This document shows, in pieces, positions 40,598 through 51,400 of a stretch of DNA of 64,000 bases. Within the stretch, counting starts at the first letter, position 1; each line of letters opens with the position of its first letter. Under the pieces are notes generated by a model. That model did no database searches, was not told the DNA's origin, and worked only from the letters and a program-made list of their open reading frames with translations. Source of the DNA: Crotophaga sulcirostris (Eukaryota; Chordata; Aves; Cuculiformes; Crotophagidae). The translations under genes and the position numbers were made by a program. Location: contig VYZB01000144.1 of NCBI GenBank assembly GCA_013397455.1, positions 1,732,446 through 1,796,445 of the forward strand, given 5' to 3'.

Positions 40598-40904
40598 TGT
40601 AAAAATGTAAATAAATGGTCGTGGAGATCTTTCTAACAGAAAACGGACAAGTCAGCTCTGACAAGTCCTTGACCAAGGAATGACTGAATTTGAAAAACAT
40701 GAAGAAGGAATGAAGTCAGCACGTGAACCACAAAAACAGAACCCAATCGTCAACCAACCATATTTGTTATTGGAGTTATTTTTAGTATCCTATAAAAGAG
40801 TTATTTTTAGTATCTTGTAAAAGAGTATAAATTGCAAGGCTTGATGCGAAATAAATGTCCTCTGATCTGCACTCATCAGGAGTCCGTGCCTTGCTTACCC
40901 GACA
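40598..40904 (+). mobile_element. Probable solo LTR of an endogenous retrovirus
   Basis: A segment of about 307 bp with LTR layout. It begins TGTAAAAATG and ends ACCCGACA (CA at 40903-40904). It has TATA-like boxes at 40791 and 40826, an AATAAA polyadenylation signal at 40850, and a U5-like tail containing 'ctgcactcatcaggagtcc'. No gag, pol or second LTR is nearby, which suggests recombination between two LTRs. A clear target duplication is not visible. A candidate acaaa occurs at 40592-40596 and 40902-40906 but overlaps the right terminus, so the left boundary is uncertain and could lie further upstream, near 40530. The family is not assigned. Confidence 0.6.
40773..40822 (+). repeat. Tandem duplication of a 25-bp promoter-like unit
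   Basis: Two adjacent 25-base copies (40773-40797 and 40798-40822) beginning 'gagttatttttagtatc' and differing at two bases. The first copy contains tataaaag. In the second this has become tgtaaaag, and a new tataaa lies just downstream at 40826. They lie in the core-promoter position of the putative LTR, so the duplication may have doubled a TATA region. Confidence 0.8.
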
Positions 40905-43659
40905 AATGGTTGCTTACTTCTCTGCACACCTTTTTAAATTTGATGCATTTTCTAATCAGATTTTTAAACAAAGGCTTTGTAATACATGCATTACAGTTGT
41001 GATGAAAGCTCAGTGTAACAAAAACTTCAAAGGCAACGATTCAGTGTGAATTTCTCTGATTTGAACATTGGTGATAACCTTTGTCTAAAACACCAGACTG
41101 GAACATTTGTATTGTTAAACACTTGTGCTGCACTGACCTTTCTCAGATTGTTTAGCAGCTGGATATTTCAACACACCATACCTGCAACTGTATTGACTAG
41201 AATATTTTGCCTGTCAGGATTAAGTTAATGTTATCTTTGACTGTAATGGGTTTTGAATCTACTGACGCCTGCCTGCAAATACAACTGTAAATTACTTTAC
41301 AGTAAGACATGATGATTTGCTAAGTCTCTTGATGGGTTCTTTAGTCTGATATAGTGTAAAATATAAGGTGAAAAAGTTTTTGTGTACCGACATTGTGTGT
41401 AGATGATTTTAGAACCTTACCTATAATATACATGAGAAATTTCACTAATTTCCCGGAAATTTTAGTACCCTTCAGAGGACTAACAAAATATTTTTTTAGT
41501 TAAGGGATAAATGGTTATTTTATTTCAACAGTTTCATTTTATTTTTAAAATTGCTAGCAACTTGTAGGTCTCATGTAAAAATATTTCTATCCTTGTAACT
41601 GAGCCCAGTTGCACAGATAATTGGCACATTCTCTTCAAGCATTTGCAATACAATTGACCAGTGATCTAATGCTTCTCCATGTTTCCTCTTCCAAATCATA
41701 CGGGTTAGACAAGAAAAAAGGTTGGTACAGAGAAACTTACACCTTGACTGTCTAGAGTCTCATGTATCATCTGTGGCTCTTGCACAACCATGAGGGCAAA
41801 ACTCTTGCATCACACTTTGTGTAATACCCTTTCTGGTTTTGACAAATGCAGACCTACCTTGTTTATGTTTGTTCAGGGCACTTCTGTAAAAATTGTTTTG
41901 TTAGGTACATATTACCTTAACAGTTCTGGTGCCTTTCAGCAGTTGCCCTTTGCCCATCACTCCAAACATCAAGATCCTAGTGTCCAAGCTGAGTGGCTAC
42001 TGAAACCTATCTACATCTTCCTTGTCGTTATGACAAAGTTAATGGGACATGAGCCAAAATGGGTACTGAATACAGTGACCAGCGGCATCCTTTTTTTCTG
42101 AAAGGACAAATTTGTCCTCAGCAGGGTGACAAATTGGTAAACACTGAGAGAGGAAAAAGGAGTACTCTGTAACTTCCTTCCAAAAAATCATTTTTTTGCA
42201 TTGATTATGGCAAACACGAAACTATATCTAAACAGAAAGGCAAATTTGATCTGGTTGAGAAGCAAATAATGCATTTAAAAGAGTTGTCTAATAAATAATA
42301 AAAAAAAGTCTTGGCTCAGAATGAAAATCTAAAAGTTAAAATTTTGATGAAATAAAAGAACAGATTAGTTTGGTTCAGGTCTACTGAAAAAAATAATTTC
42401 TATTTCTGTTGTTTAGACTTAGAATTTCAGTATGCTATCTTTTTTTTACAATTGCATATTCTACAAAGCTACATTGTAATTTGTATTAAGTTTTTTTTGC
42501 CAGTTTTCCTGAATGAAGACATCACTGTAAAGAATTTTTGTTTTTTTTTTGGGGAAAACATATTTGCTATGTTTTATTTAAAATGGGTAGTCTATAATTA
42601 ATCTTTTTTACATGGAAGACACCACACTATATTGCTTTGGACTAGTTTCATAATTTCCTTGTCAATGATAACCATTTTAATCTCAGGAATAGGAAACAAA
42701 AGTGTGTTCCCACCAGCGCAGCTGTGGTACCAATCAGGTGAACAGAATTCAGTTTTAATTCAGTTTCTGGTTCTATTGGATTCACATCATCTGCATTCTA
42801 ACCCTTACAGTATAGATATTATATCTGAGTTTTCTAGGCTTTTTTTATGAGGGGATAGAAGTAGGTTTCATTTAAGACAACTGCCCTTCTCTACAGAACA
42901 TAACTGTAGTCCAAACAGCAAAATACATGGAGAAAATACAATCCCGGATATTTCCATCCCAAATGATATCTTCTGTTTCCCCAACGTGCTGTTCTGCTTT
43001 GTCCATCACCCATTTTGAAAGAGCGGATCAGCTTTACAGTTGGTATCTAAATTGTGATCACAGTAGGATCTGTGTGTGGCACCAGTGCCATGGCCTCTTC
43101 TTTGTTTCTGTAAGTCATTGGTTCCAAAAGGCAGTAGAAGTTTAGGAGATTTCTGTGTTTTGCTAAAAACAGATAAATAAACTTTCATACCAACAGATAC
43201 CTATTGTCGAATCTGAATCAGAACTGAATACAGGTTTTAGGAAAAATTTAGGGGCTTCAACCCATAGCCTAGTAAATCCCCTTCGTATCCTGCCACAGTT
43301 AGGGAAGCACAAAGAGTTAAAACCATTATAGTTCTCATCTTTTTTTTATGAATAACTCAAAAATGTATTCACAGTTTTTTTTTTAAAGAATTTTTTTATT
43401 ATACAATCAGATAATTTACAACAACAAAAAGCCCATGAAATTTTTTTAGTTCTTATTTATACTATAGTATTGTGCAAAACACAGGTATTGTATATACCTT
43501 TACTAATAACTGTCCCTCCAAAAGTTTACACATTATTTTGAAAAAAATAAAGGATGAAAAACTTGAAGGTGAAGGATAGAAGAAAACTGAAGTTCTAAAT
43601 TCAGAAGAAAAAACACGATAAGGTAACAGAACAACAACCATCTCTTAGCCGAGTGAAAA
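40905..43659. other. Non-coding sequence
   Basis: No gene or element is recognised. Phased T runs occur at 41491, 42091, 42191, 42441, 42491, 42541, 42841, 43341, 43391 and 43441. The 103-codon frame at 41790-42101 has no motif and its end is made partly by the run at 42091. Confidence 0.5.
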
Positions 43660-44150
43660 TTATTCATGACTTATCACACTTTGTGTTGCCAGTGTTTTCC
43701 AAGTATCATGGATGAGGTGGGATAATTCACGTATTGCCAGAAAAGTAGCGGCACATCTTTGAGTCTTATGGTCATCTATTGAATGCAAAATTCTCCTAAC
43801 CATGTGTTTAAAAAAGTTGTCTTGATCCATTCTTTTCATCTATAAATACTGCAGTGCCTGATCTGGAATACCACAGGACAGAGTTTGCACGTAACATAAT
43901 TTATAGCTGCAATTTTTCTGTTTCCATCTGGATCCTTACGGGGTTGTCCATCAGGTTTCAGTCAATGAAGACTCTTTAATGGTTTTGCTTGGGGAGAAGA
44001 TAGCAGGATGTGCTAATACAGAATTGCATGCTATGATCTAAATACTTTGTTTCAAGTTGAGTAGGATCACAAGGATTTCCAATGCAACTGTTTTTTATGA
44101 CATTTTTGAAAACACCTTTTTTCTGACTATAATATACCATAAAAGAAATA
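43660..44150 (-). pseudogene. Degraded protein-like frame, unidentified
   Basis: On the minus strand one reading frame keeps protein-like content over about 160 codons. The best part is an intact open frame from ATG at 43839 to the stop at 43660 (59 codons). It has an amphipathic-helix pattern, including FFKHMVRRIL and CAATFLAIRELSHL, reminiscent of HEAT or armadillo-type helices. The same frame continues upstream (GIPDQALQYL just before a TAG at 43842-43840, then VALEILVILLN near 44100) but is broken by about four stops. Alternatively tatag at 43840-43844 is a splice acceptor. It carries no phased T runs. I do not recognise a family. It may be a processed pseudogene of a helical-repeat protein, or chance in AT-rich DNA. 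Confidence 0.25.
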
Positions 44151-47100
44151 TGCACCATAAATTAAAAGAATTTTGAGAAAACTTATTGTAGGATTTTGAA
44201 AACAGATTTAGCAGAGTATTCAGCATACGTGCAAGGTACTGAATGTTACTGAAAGAAAAAAAATGAAGCAAATGGAAACTTTGGGCAGAAAGAGTATACA
44301 AACCTTGTGATTATGAATTTTCACTCCAGCTGGTTGCACATCTTGCACACAAGAGTTGATTGTATTGTAATAATTTCAGAAACATTATAAGCACAGTTCT
44401 TCTTCCCTACCTGTAGAGCCAGCTCTTAGTCTCCATCTACTGCTGAACTTGTTTCACTGTTACTCACACCATTGTTAAAGTGCATGCTAAAAAATTGTAG
44501 ATTATTTCTGTTCACTGCACACTACATTGTTTTACTATGGATAATGTATTATTTATAAGGAAAATAAATTGTCAGAGTTAAAAAACACAGTGCATTTTGT
44601 TCTCGGCAACACATTGCTTTTATCACACAAATAATTTATTGGTTCTACTCCCAGACGAGTTCTGTGCTGACCTTTCCAGGTATACTGAATATTGGTGCAT
44701 AATTCGTCTTGTTGGGAAAATGTATTTATTTTAGCCATTAATGCATGCTGTCATAACCTTTGTGTTGAGGTGCAAGTTTGTTGTTTTAATTCTGAGACAT
44801 ATTGCTATAGACGTATATACAGAAAACAAAACTTCTTATCTTAATGTCTTTGAGTTCTGAAGAAGAGAGATGGATTCGATTCTGAATCTATCATATATTC
44901 TCTGGTAATGGATTTAAGCCAAAACCAGAACAGCTTTATTTCCTGATTACAGGGTAAGCACAATCTCCTTCCAGTTAAAAGACTCCCTGTGAATTGTCAG
45001 CCCCAAATGACGTTTTCAGAACAGCAAGCTGTATTTTAGTAACACCAAACTTGAGCTTGAAAAGCCTTCAAAAGTAACTCCATGGCATCACTGTCTTATG
45101 TAACCAGTTCAGCCATCACTTCAGCCTGTCTCTACGTGGATACATGTTTTCTTTGCAAGTTCTGTGAAAGATGGGTCTGCGAGACTGTATGTAGTAATAA
45201 AGCTGCACCAAGTTATTTTTATAATTTTAAAATATAATATGAATTTTAGCAACGTAACACTCCTGGGAGTTCAACCCATGAGGTGATACTTACCCATTAC
45301 AGGTTGCCAAACCCCTATTTGTTTAGTCTTAAATACCAAGGAAACTGGCTAAAAAAAGCCAAATGAAACCAAATCAAAAAAAAAAGCAGAAGTGCTGAAA
45401 CTGTATTTTTATTAGTCTCAATTTATAATGAACAGCACACTTAGTAAATTAAAGTTAGAGTAAAGATCTCCAAGGACTAAAACCAAGCTAGAGTAGTGAA
45501 ACCATTTAGACTAATGAAATACATTTTGACTATAATGCCCATAAATTTTCAAGCAGATGTTAGGATTGAAGTGTTACCTTTATATTGTCAAATATATGTC
45601 TAATAACTCATCTTTAAATAATCAGCTCCAATTTTATTTTCTGAATATTCTGAAATTCACCTGATAAAAAAAAATATGATTTTTGTTCATTATGATGAAC
45701 AGAAAGACTGTGCAAGTCTGTGGCTTGTACTTCTGGAAGAAAGGTATCTCTGAAGATGAAGTTGCCTCTGGGGATTTTTTACTAAACATCAATATTTTGT
45801 ATCTGGTGTTTAATTTCTGTTGTTTTCAAGTCCTTCTATAGACTGCTCAAAATCTTGCCTTATGTTTGGTATTTACCCATTCAAACAGTGTTATCGAACA
45901 TATTAATTATTACTTTGTTAATTCTTATTTAAGGAGAGGGAGAAAAATATTCTGAAAGCAGAAGAATGCTCAGGGATAGAAGATAAGCAATTTTTTTCAA
46001 GCATTTCCCACTTCAACAGCTGTTCTAGGAGTTTAACATGACTTTGAGTTTGGGTGATTTCAATATATCTCCTGTTTAGACATCTGCCTGAATACATGTT
46101 CATGCACACACAGAAGAGAAAACTGTCTCATGAAATGTGGCACCTGTAAAAAAGGCAAGACTGTGAGTTGGAATAAACCTACCTCTACAGTTCTTACCTG
46201 TACTGTAACCAGTTTGGATAGTTTCTGGCATTTACTGCCCGAGACTTGAAATATGAACGATGTTTACATCTAAACGTACCCATGTTCATTTTTGTGAGCT
46301 TATGACATGGATGGCAGGAAAAAGAATTTCATCAAAATTTTTTTTTTTTAAGTTTTTTCTTGGATTGCGGATAAAAACTAAGGTATTTCCTTTTTTTACC
46401 CCAATAAAAGATGTAAAAATATTATGAGAAAGATCTTAGTGCCAGCATTTCTCCTGCTCTCTCTCTCTGGCCCATTTATTTAATATTTATTATTTAACAG
46501 TAATATTAAATTATTTATGTGAAGTGGAATAGCATCAACAAGAGAAGCTTGGAAAAAAAAAAGACTGACTTTGTAGAGCAGTGGTTATTATATTTGCCCA
46601 TGATGTGGAAGATGGAAGAAGGAAGTGTGAGCTTATATTTCAAAGCAGAGAAAGTAAGACTTGAAGCTAATATGTTCCTATCGTGTTCCTATTAGGAGAT
46701 TAAGCTATTCCATGACACTATTTTTTCCCTTTTTAACTTTTTTTTTTATGGTAGTACAATTTACTACTGTAATTTTTTTAAAATAAAAATGATATGTCAG
46801 TGTAGAGAATGGAGATGACTGCCTTTGGCGTGGAACATTAACTTAGGTGTCTCAATAGGCAGCTGCAGGAATCTCAGTGAGCTGCTACACAGCTTGCACT
46901 CTTGGTATATACATTCCCTATCCAATCAATGGAGAATTTTACCTGCCTTCAAAAGACTGTAGGGAAAGCCTATGGATGGTACTAGGAGATGACTTGAGTT
47001 AATGTTCAGAAAACACTAAGATGTCTTTGAATATCTACTCTTTTTTTGAGTAGGTACCTCAGACCCGCAAGACCCAGACTGAAGACTTCTGCTATTTCTA

Positions 47101-48388
47101 CCTTGTCAGTGAATAAACTTTTTGAAAGAAAGGTACTAAAGGGAGCACAGATCTTGATATGTACTTTTTGTCCAGTTCCTTCTCTGGCCTATAGGGATAC
47201 ATAATCCATACCACAAACTTTCTGATAGAATAATCTGGTTCAGAAAAGTGAGACAAGGAGAGAAAACAAGAAGCTGTCACTCCCATTGAGTGCTGAGACA
47301 CCCAGAGAGAGGAACTCTGAGATCTGAAATTGTTTCTAGTAAAGTTTGTGCCTTAAACTAAGATGATCCAGCCTTGGCAGTTGCAGTATCTGGAAACGTG
47401 CTATCCAGCCCCCTCCCCATTCCCATCCTCACCATAAGCCTCTGTGCTCCTTTGCAAGGAAAGGACCATTTGCCTTTTTACACCACCAGCAGCAGCTGTC
47501 ATCAAGAAATCTATCCCGTCCTGTACCTGTTGGCATAGGTGACTGGTACGGGAAGAGAGTAGCAGGAGATGAAGTGAATCGCTGTATCCATTCCATGCAA
47601 TCCAGATGTTGCTCTACGTGGGAGGGTGGAGAGAAGCAGAACTGGAAGAAATCCAGTGCTGGTACTTCAGGTTGCTGAGCTCAGTGCAGGCCCTTCTTCC
47701 TTCTGGGGTGGTTGTGGAAGGTTCGGTGAAAGGAAGACCAGTCTGCTGAAAGGCTATTGGGATAAAGAAACTTTTCAGTCATTCTGGCAGTGTTGGCTGT
47801 TGGATTAACTATCCCTGTTTCCAGAAAGATACAGCAGAGTCAGTAGGAGGTTGCTGTGGGCTACGCTGGGCCTCTGGTGAATTGTGCTGTGTTAGGCAGG
47901 CAGGGCCTAGGGCCCAAGCCCTGCCCTCTGACAGAAGAATACCTAACAGCAGAGCTCTGCAAGCTTCACAATCTCTGTTCATCTCCAGAAATCAGGATGT
48001 TCAGTATTATTCTGATCTCTCATCAGCCTCTTAGTGCTTCATGGTCATGACATACCTTGACCTGAAAATATTCGTGCTTGAAGTGTGCATCTTCAGTATT
48101 GCTTTTGTCAGAAATAGGGCCTCTGTTTCCGTGCAATACACAGTTAAGAAGGTCCACTTCATCCAGCATCCCCTACATTTGATTAAAAATTAGATTTAGC
48201 TGATTTCTTTCTTTAATTTCATGATTGTCATTAGTGATTCTCTGTTCCCCATTGCCCCTTCTGATATCTGGAAAAGTCCTGTCTATAAATAATTTTTTTC
48301 TGAAAGCTTTAAAAACAAACTTATAAACTTACGTGGTGAATTTTTTTAATATTTCAAAGGGAAAAACTACAGAAATAGTTATCTATTA
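44151..48388. other. Non-coding sequence, end of middle contig
   Basis: No gene or element is recognised. Phased T runs are sparse (46341, 46391, 46741, 47041, 48341). The stretch 47380-47960 is more GC-rich than its surroundings and contains short open frames (for example 47626-47808) without known motifs. It could be an old unrecognised repeat or a small regulatory region. Confidence 0.45.
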
Positions 48389-48433
48389 NNNNNNNNNNNN
48401 NNNNNNNNNNNNNNNNNNNNNNNNNNNNNNNNN
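48389..48433. other. Assembly gap, 45 N
   Basis: A run of 45 N joining the second and third contigs. The phased T runs stop before it: the last is at 48341, and none in that phase follows. Confidence 0.98.
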
Positions 48434-51400
48434 TTTTTCAAGATCAGAATTTCACTATTGTTTTCCAAGTCTTCTAAGTAGCTGTATTTTTAAATCTTCA
48501 TCATGATCTGTCATAATTCTCAGAGATCAGTCTCCACTTCACCCTTTATGAAATCAGTTTTCCTGAGTCTTTCTCTTGTTTGATGTTAGATGGGCCTTGG
48601 AAAAAGAGTAGCTAAACAGACCAGTTTTAGCACGCCATTGCATTTAAGAAGTTCAGTGCAGCAGCTTTGAATCACCCCTGGAAGACACTTGCCTCTCTCC
48701 ATTACAGGTCATTTAGGTCCCTAAATTTCAGGAACCTGAACTGTAACCTTAGTTAGATATCTAAGTAAGTTAAAGTTGCTATGTGCCTTAATTGACAAAT
48801 GATTTGAAGTTGGTGTATGGACTTGTAGGAACAGGCCTAGTCAAGATGAGGTTATATGTTTCAATTGGACCGCAGAATGAGGACATGCTCTAATTATAAT
48901 GTTCACACAGCTACTATGCTTCAAAACAATTCCAGGCCCCAATCTTGGAAAAAGATTTGTTGTGAGGTACTCTTTGGCCTTGCAGAGTTTTATTGACTTT
49001 AATGGGCCTACGAGTATGTATTGGTGCCAAGCATTGCAGCTGCAATGATTAATTAAGATAGAGCTGTGTTAGAGTGGGAAAAAAGTGTAGCCTTTCTAAA
49101 TCTTTTAATCCAGAGCTGCTTTGCTGTCATGTGAATCCAAAACTTTATTATGTGAACATCACAATCTTCATGACCATCATTTTGAGTGTCAGCAAGCTAT
49201 GTAGCCTATGGTAAGCATGTCTGAATTCTGTGACAATGTTAACTCATCATTGAAATAGCTTACCACTCCATTCCTTATTCCCATTTTTAAGTACGTGGCG
49301 ATTTGGACTTGAATATATGGACCTTGTACAAAATACTTTATTATTTCCATAGCTATTGTTTGAAAAAGAGGGGATTCTTTTGGATGTCTAACATTCCTGG
49401 GCATTAGGAAGGTATTAGAACCTAAAATAGTGTTAAGGAGAACCATCTAAGAACCAGACTCTACCCTTCTCTTCATTGACTATTTTTTCCTTGCAGGTCT
49501 TGTTCTCATATGCCATTTATCTCAACTATTTCCATAGTCACTTGTCAACATTCTTTCATATCATTGTCATACTCTTGGACTAACAAGTGCAGGAAATACC
49601 AGCTATGTAATAAAATTTAACTCCCCCTTGTGGGAAAAAGGCGATAGGAAGCAGCAAAAGGCAGAGATGACTCTGGAAAGTCGGCAGACAGAAAATAATC
49701 TTGAGTATTTACTGTTAGCAAAATGGAAAAAAACACAGATTTGCAATTGGTTTTCTAGACCCCACTGTAAGGGCAAAGAACACAACATTTCCGAATTGAA
49801 AGTTGGCACTCCAGAACATGTTAGTAACAACAGATAAATTCCCTAGCCAAGGAATCACTCAGTCTTGCCAATACATCTGCCTTGTTAGTAATAAATCTTC
49901 AGTCATTATCTAAATCTGCTCCCTGCTACCTCCCCTGTGGTTAAAGTTCCTTTACTTCTCACATGCTTGGCCAGAACAAGTCTGATCAGGACACGGGCAA
50001 GAAGATTTCAAGAGAAATTCAGGATACTTAAAGACATCTTTTCTTTGTGAAATAGTACTGAAACCCTGTCAGCTGGACTGGTAGAAAGGCATATCCTGCT
50101 GCTAGAGAGGATAGTTTGTCAGACTGCATGCTAAGCTGGTTTGTTATTTAATCTTGATCTTTATATGCTTGTAGTATGAGGAACATAAAAAGTGTGCTCT
50201 TATCGTGCTAGGCAAGTATAGAGCAACATCACTATCCTTACCTTGAACGGCTTGCAAATTGAGCTAAGGACAAGCATTAGCAGATTAATACAGAAAAACA
50301 TATAAGTAAGTGGTATGGCAGGACAATAAAAGCAATAGCAATTTCAAAATTATTTCAGAATTTCAGAGCTCTATCTATTTATCTAGCTTTTTAAAATTTC
50401 TTTTCTTTCCCTGGTTCTGTTTGACTATGAGGGGCTGTGCAAATGGTTTTCAAATAGATTCTTCTGTGTAACATGTAAATCTTTTTGGCATGCCATCAGA
50501 ATGAAAAACATTACAGAAGCACAATATTATTAAGACGAATTTTTTAGCTTGCTACATGCATTATTTCTATTACAGCATCTGGAAGCAGGAGATCTGCCAG
50601 GTAGTTTAGCAAGTGTAAATTAAAGTTGACAAGGATAATTGATACTCCTGGGCTGTCTTTTCTGTGTGATCAACTGGGAGTTTTGAGACTAAACAAGTTT
50701 ATATATATCCTTCAGCTAAATTGGAAATCCAAATGTAGAATGCTGTGCTAAGAACAGTATGTGGATTTGAGGAAATTCCTGGAAGAAAGAAAATCCCACA
50801 GTCAGTGAATAAGTTATACTGTCCTGTAACTGTATTGTATCTGTACCTCTTTGAGATACAGCATTTTTCTTTTAAGTAAGGTGCAATAAGCACTGTACCT
50901 GAGAATTATGAAATAATATTGATTAGATAAAGGATAGCAACATTTCACAGCTCCCTTCTCAGGGAAGTGAAAAGCAAGCAGTGAAACAACATTTAAGAAG
51001 AGCTGGCATACTCTCAATCTTACCTCTCTGAAAGAATTTTCCTGGAACACATGGGAATGCATAATGATGTCATACATAGGTACTTCAGTGTTTTGTCTGT
51101 AAAAATAGTCTAGGAGATTTGCGCTTAGGGCTATCCATGCATATTTTAATAGATGGTCATGGTATATATGACCTGAGGGCAGGAGTCAGGCCTCTGGTCA
51201 TACACAAAGAGAGAACTCTGCAACCCTGAACCAGGTGTTCAACCTCTGCAAAATCATAGGAGTTAAGAGAGACAACTGTGTTAAGTAAGTTTTGGCTTAG
51301 GCTGGATTTTAAGGATCACTTTTCTCAGGTATTTAACTTCTGTTCACTGACTGGGAAACTTAGGTACTGTACTGTGGGTTTTAGATTCTTATCTCAGAAA

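Larger units (their letters stand above)
9841..48347 (+). repeat. 50-bp comb of 7-base T runs (probable data artefact)
   Basis: Runs of seven or more T start at positions equal to 41 modulo 50 throughout this contig. Examples are 9841, 15841, 18941, 19041, 19441, 19491, 19541, 21841, 23041, 25541, 28241, 29491, 31391, 35341, 36641, 42541, 46391 and 48341. By eye there are about 125 of roughly 770 possible slots. Only about 20 runs of seven or more T are out of phase in the same contig. The sequence between runs is not repeated, so this is not a satellite. Against remembered CR1 sequence, the runs at 25541 and 25791 replace seven bases without shifting the flanks. The runs are always T on the plus strand. 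A file-handling or consensus-calling fault with 50-column blocks is the likeliest cause. The affected bases should be treated as unknown. Confidence 0.93.
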
